A stretch of DNA of 64,000 nucleotides from Herpetosiphon llansteffanensis (GTDB lineage Bacteria; Chloroflexota; Chloroflexia; Chloroflexales; Herpetosiphonaceae): positions 62,001 through 126,000 of the forward strand of contig NZ_PUBZ01000103.1 in the NCBI RefSeq assembly GCF_003205875.1, given 5' to 3'. Below the pieces are notes generated by a model that did not search any database, had not been told where the DNA came from, and worked only from the letters and a program-made list of their open reading frames with translations. The position numbers and the translations under genes were made by a program. The number at the start of each line of letters is the position of its first letter. Position 1 is the first letter of the stretch. Positions 9,435 through 16,935 of the stretch are shown here, in pieces.

Positions 9435-10409
9435 GTGAGCACAATCGAGTTTCAAAATGTTCGCAAAATCTATCCCAAGGCCACAACTGCCGCGCTCGCC
9501 GATATTTCGCTGACGATCAATCGTGGCGAATTTGTGATTTTGCTTGGGCCATCAGGCTGTGGCAAAACCACATTAATGAAGATGATCAATCGCCTGATCG
9601 AGCCAAGTAGCGGCACAATTTTGCTCGATGGAGTCGATATTCAGACGGTCAATGCCACTAAATTACGCCAACAGATTGGCTATGTCATTCAGCAAGTTGG
9701 CTTGTTTCCCCATATGACAGTGGCCGAAAATATTGCGGTCGTGCCCAAATTGCTCGGTTGGCCCAAAGCCAAAATCCAAAGCCGCATTGACGAATTGCTC
9801 AGCCTAATTCAGCTTGATCCAGCCCAATTTCGCCAACGCTACCCGGCCCAAATTTCCGGCGGCCAAGCCCAACGGGTCGGTTTAGCTCGCGCTTTGGCAG
9901 CCGATCCAGGCGTGATGCTGATGGATGAGCCGTTTGGCGCAATCGATGCCATTACCCGCACAATTTTGCAAGATGAAATGCTACGCATTCAACAGCAATT
10001 GCATAAAACAATCGTGTTTGTGACCCACGATGTTGAAGAAGCCTTGCGCTTGGCCGATAAAATTGCGATTCTCCACGAAGGCACAATCGTGCAATACGAT
10101 ACGCCCTTGAATTTATTGCGCAACCCCGCCAACCAATATGTGGCCGAATTACTAGGAGCCGATGATTTGGTGCGTCGTTTGAGCTTGATTCAGGTGCGCC
10201 ATGTGCTTCAGCCATTGCCCAAAAGCTACGATGCAAACCTAACAACCATTGAAAGTAGCCACAACTTGCGCGACGGCTTAAATCAATTGCTGGCAAGCAG
10301 CAGCGACCAACTGCTCGTCGTCGAGCACAATCAACCAATTGGCATGCTCTCGTTGGCAGCAATTCACGCCTATCTGCACCCTGAGGTAATCCATGAACGA
10401 CATCGTTGA
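9435..10409 (+). CDS. Osmoprotectant ABC transporter ATP-binding protein (OpuCA type)
   Basis: ATPase that powers the quaternary-amine importer, 324 aa, GTG start. Walker A GPSGCGKTT (about 36-44), Q-loop VIQQVGLFPHMT, signature ISGGQAQRVGLARAL (Ile in place of the usual Leu), Walker B VMLMDEPFGAID and H-loop FVTHDVEEA are all present. The C-terminal 80 residues (HNLRDGLNQLLASSSDQLLVV and on) resemble a shortened CBS-like regulatory region. The gene overlaps the next permease by 17 bp. Confidence 0.93.
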   Translation: MSTIEFQNVRKIYPKATTAALADISLTINRGEFVILLGPSGCGKTTLMKMINRLIEPSSGTILLDGVDIQTVNATKLRQQIGYVIQQVGLFPHMTVAENIAVVPKLLGWPKAKIQSRIDELLSLIQLDPAQFRQRYPAQISGGQAQRVGLARALAADPGVMLMDEPFGAIDAITRTILQDEMLRIQQQLHKTIVFVTHDVEEALRLADKIAILHEGTIVQYDTPLNLLRNPANQYVAELLGADDLVRRLSLIQVRHVLQPLPKSYDANLTTIESSHNLRDGLNQLLASSSDQLLVVEHNQPIGMLSLAAIHAYLHPEVIHERHR

Positions 10410-11031
10410 TGGCTTCAACTACCTCGTGACTGAGCGCACGGCGATTTGGCAATTGCTTGGCCAACACGTAACTATTAGCTTGCTAGGCTTGTTGATCGCC
10501 AGCATGATTGCCTTGCCTTTGGGCTTGCTGGTGGTGCGGGTGCGCTGGCTGGCGGGCATCATCATGGCGCTGCTCAGCATTCTCTACACCGTGCCAAGCT
10601 TGGCGATGTTGATTATGCTAATTGCTGTCTTTGGCCTGAGCAAAACCACGGTAATTGTGACCTTGGTGATCTATGCGCAAGTGATTTTGGTGCGCAACAT
10701 TGTGGTTGGCATGCAAAGCATCGATCGGGCGGTGCTCGAAGCGGCGCGGGGCTTAGGCATGAATGCGTGGCAAATTTGGTGGCGGGTTGAATTACCTTTG
10801 GCGTTGCCAATTATGCTGGCTGGATTGCGAATTGCAGCGATCATGTGCATTGCAATTAGCTCAATTGCCGCGATGATTGGGGTTGGCGGTTTGGGCCAAT
10901 TGCTATTTCAAGGCATCACCTTCGATCGCGCCGATATGATTTGGGCGGGCACAATCAGCATTGCAGCGTTGGCGTTGGTGTGTTATGGATTGTTAGCGCT
11001 TTTGGAGCAACGGCTCACACCAAAAATATAA
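10393..11031 (+). CDS. Osmoprotectant ABC transporter permease (OpuCD type)
   Basis: Second permease of the importer, 212 aa. Its start lies inside the ATPase gene (17-bp overlap), indicating coupled translation; TGAGGTAATCC precedes the ATG. The EAA-loop motif EAARGLGMNAWQIWWRVELP matches that of the first permease gene. Several hydrophobic segments are present. It is the last gene of the operon. Confidence 0.92.
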   Translation: MNDIVDGFNYLVTERTAIWQLLGQHVTISLLGLLIASMIALPLGLLVVRVRWLAGIIMALLSILYTVPSLAMLIMLIAVFGLSKTTVIVTLVIYAQVILVRNIVVGMQSIDRAVLEAARGLGMNAWQIWWRVELPLALPIMLAGLRIAAIMCIAISSIAAMIGVGGLGQLLFQGITFDRADMIWAGTISIAALALVCYGLLALLEQRLTPKI

Positions 11032-11088
11032 TTGGAGCCGCGCCTACATTGCAACAACGATTGCAAGCTAGCGCAAGCTCCAATTATA
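11027..11088 (+). terminator. Stem-loop at the 3' end of the osmoprotectant operon
   Basis: TATAATTGGAGC (11027-11038) and GCTCCAATTATA (11077-11088) are a perfect 12-bp inverted repeat with a 38-nt loop, overlapping the stop codon of the last permease. No T-tract follows. It may stop transcription weakly or stabilise the 3' end. Confidence 0.5.
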
Positions 11089-11136
11089 GCCAAACCATAC
11101 GATAGTTACGAGCAGCGCCGTAGCGCCATAAACTGC

Positions 11137-11670
11137 TTAGAACCAGCTTTTTTGCACAACATACTTCTGATAGAACTCAGCATCTGAGGCCACCAGATAC
11201 AACACCGTCTGCACCAAACAAATCAGCCCCGTTATGGCATAGCCGAAAAAGCCAATCACCACACAGGTTAATGGCAGGAAAATCAAATTCGACAATAAGA
11301 AAATCATGCCCATTTGATTATTGCCCAAATAAAAGCCGTGAATCCCAAATGGCCCCAAGAAGAACGCCAACAAGGCAGCCACAACCTTATTTTTTTCGCT
11401 CTGCGCATAGCCATGTGGCACTTGGTAGGCCTGTTGGTAGTTTACCATTGGCTGCTGATAATTGGCTTGATATGGCGGTGGTGGTTGCACTGGCTGGTCA
11501 TATTGTTGATAGGCAACCGGGGTTGGAACAGGATTCTGTTGATATGCGACCGTTTGCGCGCCATGCACTGGGCTACCTTGCATCGAGCCACCACAATTGG
11601 TACAAAACATCACATCAGGATGAGTTTGGGTGCTACAGGTTGGGCAAATTTTATAAAATGCTTGGGTCAT
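11137..11670 (-). CDS. Zinc-ribbon and TM2-domain membrane protein
   Basis: A 177-aa protein. Residues 1-25 hold a zinc ribbon (CPTC and CTNCGG, about 14 residues apart), followed by a Gln/Pro/Tyr-rich spacer (about 30-90) and a TM2 domain with two membrane helices (KNKVVAALLAFFLGPFGIHGFYLGNN region; Gly-Phe-Tyr-Leu-Gly is typical of TM2). Such proteins are common in Chloroflexota and Actinomycetota, with no defined biochemical role. It is convergent with the osmoprotectant operon. Confidence 0.85.
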   Translation of the reverse strand: MTQAFYKICPTCSTQTHPDVMFCTNCGGSMQGSPVHGAQTVAYQQNPVPTPVAYQQYDQPVQPPPPYQANYQQPMVNYQQAYQVPHGYAQSEKNKVVAALLAFFLGPFGIHGFYLGNNQMGMIFLLSNLIFLPLTCVVIGFFGYAITGLICLVQTVLYLVASDAEFYQKYVVQKSWF

Positions 11671-11901
11671 AACAAATTCCTTAGCGCCAACAAGCGCGCT
11701 ATTAAAGTATCATTATTTTCATTGAAAGTGCGTCTGTGGTTAAGACGTTTTGAACAGATTTTTTGTTTCAAGCATAGCATACCAATAAATGCCTAGCCCA
11801 CCATCAGTCGCAAGATGCAGCTTAAATCGGTCGCATGCAGATAGTCTTGAAGCTCCAGAAAAGCCAAAATAGCATATCAAATGTTTGCTTGGAGTACAAT
11901 C

Positions 11902-12348
11902 ATGACGATCTATTTTTATGCAGTTTCGGCAGAATTCGGCTGTTTCTCAAACTTTTCGGCCCATGGATTTAAGCTTGATGGCCAGTATTGGCCCACCAGC
12001 GAGCATTATTTTCAAGCCCAAAAGTTTGCTGGCACTGACTATGCTACGACTATTCGGCTAGCCAAATCGCCAGCGATTGCTGCGCGCTTGGGTCGCAGCC
12101 GCAAACAACCGCTGCGCCGCGATTGGGAAGCGATCAAAGACGATGTAATGCGTCAAGCCTTGTTGGCAAAATTTCGCAGCCACGCCGATATTCGGGCAAT
12201 CTTGTTGGCAACCGACGATCAGCCAATCGTCGAAAACGCGCCAGGCGATTATTATTGGGGCTGTGGCGCTGATGGCTCAGGCAAAAATATGCTTGGGCAA
12301 TTATTAGTCGAAATTCGTCAAAGCCTACGTGATGAGGAACGTGAATGA
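11902..12348 (+). CDS. NADAR-family (YbiA-like) N-glycosidase-type protein
   Basis: A 148-aa protein of the NADAR/YbiA family; characterised members hydrolyse N-glycosidic bonds in riboflavin-pathway intermediates or remove ADP-ribose. Visible family motifs: FGCFSNFSAHGF near the start, WPTSEHYFQAQKF, and DYYWGCGADGSGKNMLG near the end. ATG 11902 is preferred to ATG 11881 because GGAG is 7 nt before it and homology begins there. It overlaps the next small gene by 4 bp (ATGA). Confidence 0.88.
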   Translation: MTIYFYAVSAEFGCFSNFSAHGFKLDGQYWPTSEHYFQAQKFAGTDYATTIRLAKSPAIAARLGRSRKQPLRRDWEAIKDDVMRQALLAKFRSHADIRAILLATDDQPIVENAPGDYYWGCGADGSGKNMLGQLLVEIRQSLRDEERE

Positions 12349-12569
12349 GCCATGTGCATTTTTCAATCGAGCAATTACACCATTTTCAATGTACTGCATG
12401 TAGCGGCTGGTGGAGCATTGGCGATGCTCCGCCCCGCGATCATTGGTTTTGCCCTTGGTGCGGCACGCAATTAATTAATGCAGGCCCGTTGCCGCCGCTG
12501 GCCTCAAATGGTGATGTTGCCGAAAGCCCAAGCAGCCCAGTTTTGAATGATGGCCTGGCAATCGATTGA
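12345..12569 (+). CDS. Small zinc-ribbon protein of unknown function
   Basis: A 74-aa protein with two CxxC pairs (CTAC at about 16 and CPWC at about 36), separated by WWSIGDAPPRDHWF, forming a compact zinc ribbon. The remainder is a Pro/Ser-rich tail. Its ATG overlaps the stop of the NADAR gene (ATGA), so the two are probably co-translated. No further function can be assigned. Confidence 0.75.
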   Translation: MSHVHFSIEQLHHFQCTACSGWWSIGDAPPRDHWFCPWCGTQLINAGPLPPLASNGDVAESPSSPVLNDGLAID

Positions 12570-12654
12570 GCATTTGGCGGCGCAGCAAGCGCTAGTTGGC
12601 AAGCAGCGCCGAATCATGTACGATGGCACAAGCAGTTTTTTGAAGGAGCCGTCC

Positions 12655-12993
12655 ATGCTAAACCCCGCTGATCAACTGTTACTCAAAAGCCTCTGCAACG
12701 ATCTTGTAGCCGTCGAAGAACAATTAAGCGAGCTTGAAGCCCATCGCGAGGCTATTCGGGCGCGACTCTCAGAATTGGTTGATCAATTGGGCGGCAAAAT
12801 TCAATTGCGTGGCTTTGGCACGCTCCAAATTTCCAATCCTTCAGTCGTCGTCTCCTACGATCGCAAAGGAATTGAGCAATTGGTGCAAGAATTAGAGGAA
12901 GCTGGTAATTTTGCCTTGGTCGATGCAATTCAGACCTCGCGCAAAGAATCGATGCGCAGCGGTGGCCTACGCATCATGCGCGAAAAGCTCTAA
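12655..12993 (+). CDS. Coiled-coil protein of unknown function
   Basis: A 112-aa protein. ATG 12655 is chosen because GAAGGAG precedes it. A longer in-frame start at 12547 would overlap the preceding gene and has no ribosome site. Residues about 10-45 form a charged coiled coil (VAVEEQLSELEAHREAIRAR), followed by a beta-rich part (GGKIQLRGFGTLQISNPS) and a basic end. The layout recalls small phage-type DNA-associated proteins, but no family is recognised. It is 3 bp upstream of the glycosidase-like gene. Confidence 0.7.
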   Translation: MLNPADQLLLKSLCNDLVAVEEQLSELEAHREAIRARLSELVDQLGGKIQLRGFGTLQISNPSVVVSYDRKGIEQLVQELEEAGNFALVDAIQTSRKESMRSGGLRIMREKL

Positions 12994-12996
12994 GCC

Positions 12997-14106
12997 ATGC
13001 GGTTATCAAGCAGTCAATTAATCAAAAGCCTGTTGGTTGTTGCAATGTTGAGCATCGCTGTGCTGCAATTGTATCGCCAACGCGTGCCACCAGCGTTCAA
13101 TCTGCCCGCAGTTGCGAGCGTTCAAACGACGCACTCAATTGTTGGTATTCACACCCGTTTGATGGGGTTGGATGAGGCGACAATTCGGCGGACATTGCAG
13201 CAAGTGCGCGAGATGGGCGCAACCACAATCATCGATCTTTTTCCGTGGGCGGTTATTCAGCCCCGTTCAGGCAATAGCTACGAGTGGACAGGCAGCGATA
13301 TGTTGATTGCCCACGCTCAACGCCAAGGTCTCACCGTGATTGCGCGGCTCGATTTTGTGCCAGCTTGGGCGCGGCCAGCCAACACCAACGATCGCTATAT
13401 CGATCCTGATCATTATGCAGCCTATGCAGATTTTGTGGCGGCGTTTGCGCAGCGCTATGTGCCGCAAGGCGTGCGGGTGCTGCAAATCTGGAACGAGCCA
13501 AATTTACGCTTTGAATGGGGCGACCGTGCGCCAGATCCGGTGGCCTATGCCAACCTGTTGAAAGCAGTCTATCCACGAGTCAAAGCAGTTGCTCCGGAAG
13601 CGCTGATTACCTTGGCTGGGCTAGCCCCTGGTGGCCCGACTGGGCCGATCGATCCCCAAACCTTGAGTGTTAACGATCTGACCTTTTTAGCATTATGTTT
13701 AGCTGAAAAACCGCCGTTTGATGCAGTTTCGGTGCATGCCTATGGCTCGATCAATCCTGCTGAGCAAGCGCCTGAGCCAAGCATTACCAACTTTCGCCGC
13801 ACAGAACTTATTCATGATTTAGTTACGGCGGCAGGCTACGACGTGCCATTTTATATCACCGAAGGCGGCTGGAACGATCATCCGCGCTGGCCGAACGCTG
13901 TACCGCCGCCAATCAGGGTGCAAAATACGCTTGCTGCCTATGAATGGGCAGAAGAGCATTGGCCATGGATGCAAACCGTTGGTTTTTGGCAATTCTCGTT
14001 GCCCAATTTAACCTATACCTATGCTGATAATTATACGTTTGTGGCTCCTGATGGCACGCCAAAGGCAATTTATTATGCGGTGCAGCAATTTACCCAGCAG
14101 GATTAG
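12997..14106 (+). CDS. Membrane-anchored glycoside hydrolase-like protein (clan A TIM barrel)
   Basis: A 369-aa exported protein with one N-terminal hydrophobic segment (about 8-25) that may be an uncleaved anchor. The rest is a TIM-barrel glycosidase: GATTIIDLFPWAVIQPR, then VLQIWNEPNLRFEW (Asn-Glu-Pro with the presumed acid/base Glu) and YITEGGWNDHPRW (presumed nucleophile Glu), the strand-4/strand-7 layout of GH5/GH39-like clan A enzymes. The substrate is not evident. It ends directly at a tandem-repeat tract that begins at its stop codon. Confidence 0.8.
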   Translation: MRLSSSQLIKSLLVVAMLSIAVLQLYRQRVPPAFNLPAVASVQTTHSIVGIHTRLMGLDEATIRRTLQQVREMGATTIIDLFPWAVIQPRSGNSYEWTGSDMLIAHAQRQGLTVIARLDFVPAWARPANTNDRYIDPDHYAAYADFVAAFAQRYVPQGVRVLQIWNEPNLRFEWGDRAPDPVAYANLLKAVYPRVKAVAPEALITLAGLAPGGPTGPIDPQTLSVNDLTFLALCLAEKPPFDAVSVHAYGSINPAEQAPEPSITNFRRTELIHDLVTAAGYDVPFYITEGGWNDHPRWPNAVPPPIRVQNTLAAYEWAEEHWPWMQTVGFWQFSLPNLTYTYADNYTFVAPDGTPKAIYYAVQQFTQQD

Positions 14107-14215
14107 AATTATGAATTATGAGGGATGAAGAACGCAGTAGAATTATGAAGTATGAATTATGAGGGATGAAGAACGCAGTAGAATTATGAAGTATGAATTA
14201 TGAGGGATGAAGAAC
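14106..14215 (+). repeat. 41-bp tandem repeat, about 2.7 copies
   Basis: Units at 14106-14139 (34 bp, lacking 7 bp), 14140-14180 and 14181-14215 (partial) share the words GAATTATGAAGTATGAATTA and TGAGGGATGAAGAACGCAGT almost exactly. The first base is the last base of the upstream stop codon. No spacers are present, so it is not CRISPR. Confidence 0.9.
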
Positions 14216-14231
14216 AGAGAACATAGAGCAT

Positions 14232-14560
14232 AAAAATCAAAAATCAAAAATCAAAAATCAAAAGTCAGAAATCAAAAACTTCTAGCCCCATCTTCGTGCC
14301 CTTCGTGTCCTTCGTGGATCGATCGTTTAACGCAGAGGCGCAGAGGAAGCATGGCACTAGGCTATCGGCTATCGGAAGATTATTCGTGGAATTCGGGCAA
14401 TTCGTGGCTAAAAATAGAGGCTATAGGCTATAGGTTGGCACGAACCTAATCCTCAACATCTGTGCCAATCTGTGGCTAAACAATAAAGCTTCGCGTTCTT
14501 CACGTTCTTCGCGTCCTTCGTGGTTCCGTTCCTTCGTGGATCAATTCGCCTACGCATCTT
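14232..14560. repeat. Intergenic mosaic of simple and dispersed repeat words
   Basis: Starts with a 7-bp tandem repeat (AAAAATC, 14232-14279), followed by words that recur elsewhere in the window: GTTTAACGCAGAGGCGCAGA, TTCGTGGAATTCGGGCAATT, AATCTGTGGCTAAA and repeated TTCGTG/TTCGCG heptad-like steps. No gene is visible here. Related mosaics occur at 37042-37510, 43625-43910 and 51160-51470. Confidence 0.8.
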
Positions 14561-14587
14561 GACAGAGATCACACAATTCTCTATACT
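14559..14587 (+). promoter_or_regulatory. Sigma70-type promoter of the GntR regulator gene
   Basis: TTGACA (14559-14564), a 17-bp spacer and TATACT (14582-14587). The predicted start of transcription is near 14594, about 26 nt before the ATG of the regulator. Confidence 0.8.
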
Positions 14588-14598
14588 CAACTGGTAAG

Positions 14599-14609
14599 TG
14601 GTCTGACCA
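14599..14609 (+). promoter_or_regulatory. Probable GntR (FadR-subfamily) operator
   Basis: TGGTCTGACCA is a perfect palindrome around its central base and matches the TGGT-N3-ACCA pattern known for PdhR/LldR-type regulators. It lies between the -10 element and the regulator ATG, where a bound dimer would block initiation, so autorepression is the simplest reading. Confidence 0.75.
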
Positions 14610-14619
14610 GTTGGTGAGT

Positions 14620-15315
14620 ATGAGCGAATTACAACGACCTGCATCGTATTGCGAAGCGCAATTGATCAACCGAATTATTGGTGGCAGCTATACTGCTGGA
14701 ACGAGTTTGCCCAGCGAGCGTGAGCTAGCCGTACAGTTGGGCGTTACGCGGCCAACCTTACGCGAGGCAATTCAACGCTTGGCACGTGATGGCTGGCTCG
14801 TGGTGCAGCAAGGCAAGCCAACCATGGTTTGCAATATTTGGCATGATGGTGGTCTCGGCGTGCTACGGAGTTTGGTGCAGCATAGCGCCGAGCTACCAGC
14901 CCAAATTGTGCCCCAACTGCTGGCGGTGCGCCTCGATTTAGCCCCAACCTATACTGCATTGGCAATTGAACATCACGCCGAGCAGATTGAGGGCTTGTTG
15001 CAAGCGGCCCTCCCATTAGCTGATAACGCTGCGGCCTATGCAGCATTCGATTGGCAATTACAGCATCAACTGACGATTGCTTCAGCAAATCCAATTTATA
15101 CCTTGATTTTAAATGGCTTTCGCGATTTCTATAGCATGATGGCCTTGCACTATTTTGGGCTAGCGCAGGCGCGGCAGCAATCAGCAGATTTTTATCAGAC
15201 CCTGTTGCACGCCGCCAAGACGCACGATGTTGAACTCGCACGCCAAGCGAGCCAAGCAGCCATGCACCAAAGCATCGAGCTTTGGCAACAATTAAGCACA
15301 AACACCAATCAATAA
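14620..15315 (+). CDS. GntR-family (FadR subfamily) transcriptional regulator
   Basis: A 231-aa DNA-binding repressor. The winged helix-turn-helix is at the start (SLPSERELAVQLGVTRPTLREAIQRLARDGWL in the first 70 residues), followed by an all-helical FCD-type effector domain (LLAVRLDLAP onward). ATG 14620 is chosen over an upstream TTG at 14611, which overlaps the operator. It lies 18 bp before the AGPS-like and GlpD genes, on the same strand, so it probably controls glycerol-3-phosphate or related metabolite oxidation. The effector is unknown. Confidence 0.88.
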   Translation: MSELQRPASYCEAQLINRIIGGSYTAGTSLPSERELAVQLGVTRPTLREAIQRLARDGWLVVQQGKPTMVCNIWHDGGLGVLRSLVQHSAELPAQIVPQLLAVRLDLAPTYTALAIEHHAEQIEGLLQAALPLADNAAAYAAFDWQLQHQLTIASANPIYTLILNGFRDFYSMMALHYFGLAQARQQSADFYQTLLHAAKTHDVELARQASQAAMHQSIELWQQLSTNTNQ

Positions 15316-15333
15316 CTAAACAAAGGGGTTAAT

Positions 15334-16935
15334 ATGCGCCGTTGGAATGGTTGGGGCGATGAAACGAAAGATTATCCGGTTAAAGCTGGCATTTTAGGCT
15401 TGTTGAAGCAGTTCATTGGGCTTGGCACAGCGCCAAAAGATGTTGGCTTGGCTGATGTTTTGGACAAGGTGCCAGCATCACGCTTGCCCCAGCACGATCT
15501 GATTAGCACCGATCCTGAACTGCGAATTCGCCATACACGCGGCCAGAGCTTTGCCGATTTGGTGGCCACGCGTAGCGGCGATTTGGGCCAAATTCCTGAT
15601 GGCGTGGCCTTGCCGCAAACTAGCCAAGAAGTGCGCCAGTTGCTGACGTGGGCTAGCACCAATAACGTAACCTTGATTCCCTATGGCGGCGGCACCAGCG
15701 TGGCTGGCCATATCAATCCAGTTGAAGGCGAGCGGCCAATTTTGACCGTCAGCCTTGCCAAACTCAATCGCTTGCTCGAGATTAATCCAACGGCGCGTTT
15801 AGCCCGCTTTGGCGCGGGCATCAAAGGCCCAGACCTCGAAGCGCAATTGCGAGCCTTGGGCTTTACGCTCGGCCATTTCCCCCAATCGTTTGAGCTTTCG
15901 ACGCTTGGCGGCTGGATTGCGACACGCTCAAGTGGCCAACAATCACTTGGTTTTGGGCGAATCGAGCAATTATGGGCTGGCGGACGCGTTGAAACGCCGC
16001 AAGGCGCGCTCGAATTAGCGCCATTTCCGGCTTCGGCTGCTGGCCCAGACCTGCGCGAAATGCTGCTTGGCTCCGAAGGTCGCTATGGCATTATTACCGA
16101 GGCCACAGTGCGGATTCGGCCAATTCCTGAGCTTGATGTAGTGCATGCAGTGTTCTTTGCGAACTGGCAGCAAGCCCAAACTGCTGCCCGTGCAATCGCC
16201 CAAGCCCATGTACCGTTGGGAATGCTGCGCCTCAGCACGCCCACCGAAACCATGACCAACTTGGCTTTAGCTGGCCACGAACGGGCAATTGGCTTGCTCG
16301 AAAGTTTTTTGAAATTGCGTGGCGTTGGGGCCGAAAAATGTATGCTACTGGTTGGATTTATCGGCAGCAAAGCCCAAGTTGCGCTCAGTCGTCACGCTGT
16401 TTTGAGCCTGGCTCGGCAGCATGGCGGGGTTCACATCGGCCAAACGTTTGGCAAAGCGTGGCAAGCTGGCCGTTTTCGTGCGCCCTATCTGCGCAATCGG
16501 CTCTGGGAGCTTGGTTATGGCGTGGATACAGTCGAAACCGCCACGACATGGGAAAACGTCGACTCCTTATTGCAGCAACTGGAACATAGCCTGCGCAATG
16601 GCTTAGCCGCTGAGCAAGAACAGGTGCACGTCTTCACTCATCTTTCGCATTTCTACTCGACTGGCTCAAGTATTTACACCACCTATGTGTTTCGGCTGGG
16701 TGACGATGCTCAAGCAACCATGGCACGTTGGCAAAAACTCAAAACCGCTGCTAGCCAAGCAATTGTGGCAGCAGGCGGCACTATTAGCCATCAACATGGC
16801 GTGGGGCTTGATCATCGGCCTTATCTTGAGGCCGAAAAAGGTCGCTTAGGCATTGGCGCGTTGCAACAACTTGGCCAACATTTCGACCCAGCGGGCTTGC
16901 TGAATCCCGCCAAATTATACGAGGACGGCCAATGA
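15334..16935 (+). CDS. FAD-linked oxidase of the alkyl-dihydroxyacetone-phosphate synthase (AGPS) type
   Basis: A 533-aa flavoprotein. It begins MRRWNGWGDE, the N-terminal signature of AGPS-like proteins, followed by a PCMH/VAO-type FAD domain (about 90-270; IPYGGGTSVAGHINP, FELSTLGGWIATRSSGQQS) and the cap domain, ending in GGTISHQHGVGLDHRPY. In AGPS the active site holds a His-His-His run; here the middle residue is Gln. No signal peptide, so cytoplasmic. It overlaps glpD by 4 bp (ATGA). As I recall, mycobacteria pair a similar flavoprotein with glpD. Ether-lipid synthesis or another glycerol-3-phosphate-linked oxidation is possible. The substrate is not proven. Confidence 0.85.
   Translation: MRRWNGWGDETKDYPVKAGILGLLKQFIGLGTAPKDVGLADVLDKVPASRLPQHDLISTDPELRIRHTRGQSFADLVATRSGDLGQIPDGVALPQTSQEVRQLLTWASTNNVTLIPYGGGTSVAGHINPVEGERPILTVSLAKLNRLLEINPTARLARFGAGIKGPDLEAQLRALGFTLGHFPQSFELSTLGGWIATRSSGQQSLGFGRIEQLWAGGRVETPQGALELAPFPASAAGPDLREMLLGSEGRYGIITEATVRIRPIPELDVVHAVFFANWQQAQTAARAIAQAHVPLGMLRLSTPTETMTNLALAGHERAIGLLESFLKLRGVGAEKCMLLVGFIGSKAQVALSRHAVLSLARQHGGVHIGQTFGKAWQAGRFRAPYLRNRLWELGYGVDTVETATTWENVDSLLQQLEHSLRNGLAAEQEQVHVFTHLSHFYSTGSSIYTTYVFRLGDDAQATMARWQKLKTAASQAIVAAGGTISHQHGVGLDHRPYLEAEKGRLGIGALQQLGQHFDPAGLLNPAKLYEDGQ

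Noticed and set aside
12547-12993. Longer start for the coiled-coil protein
   Set aside because: The extension overlaps the preceding zinc-ribbon gene and lacks a ribosome site, while ATG 12655 has GAAGGAG at a good distance.
14106-14215. CRISPR-like repeats
   Set aside because: The repeats are directly joined with no spacers and only about 2.7 copies, so this is a simple tandem repeat.
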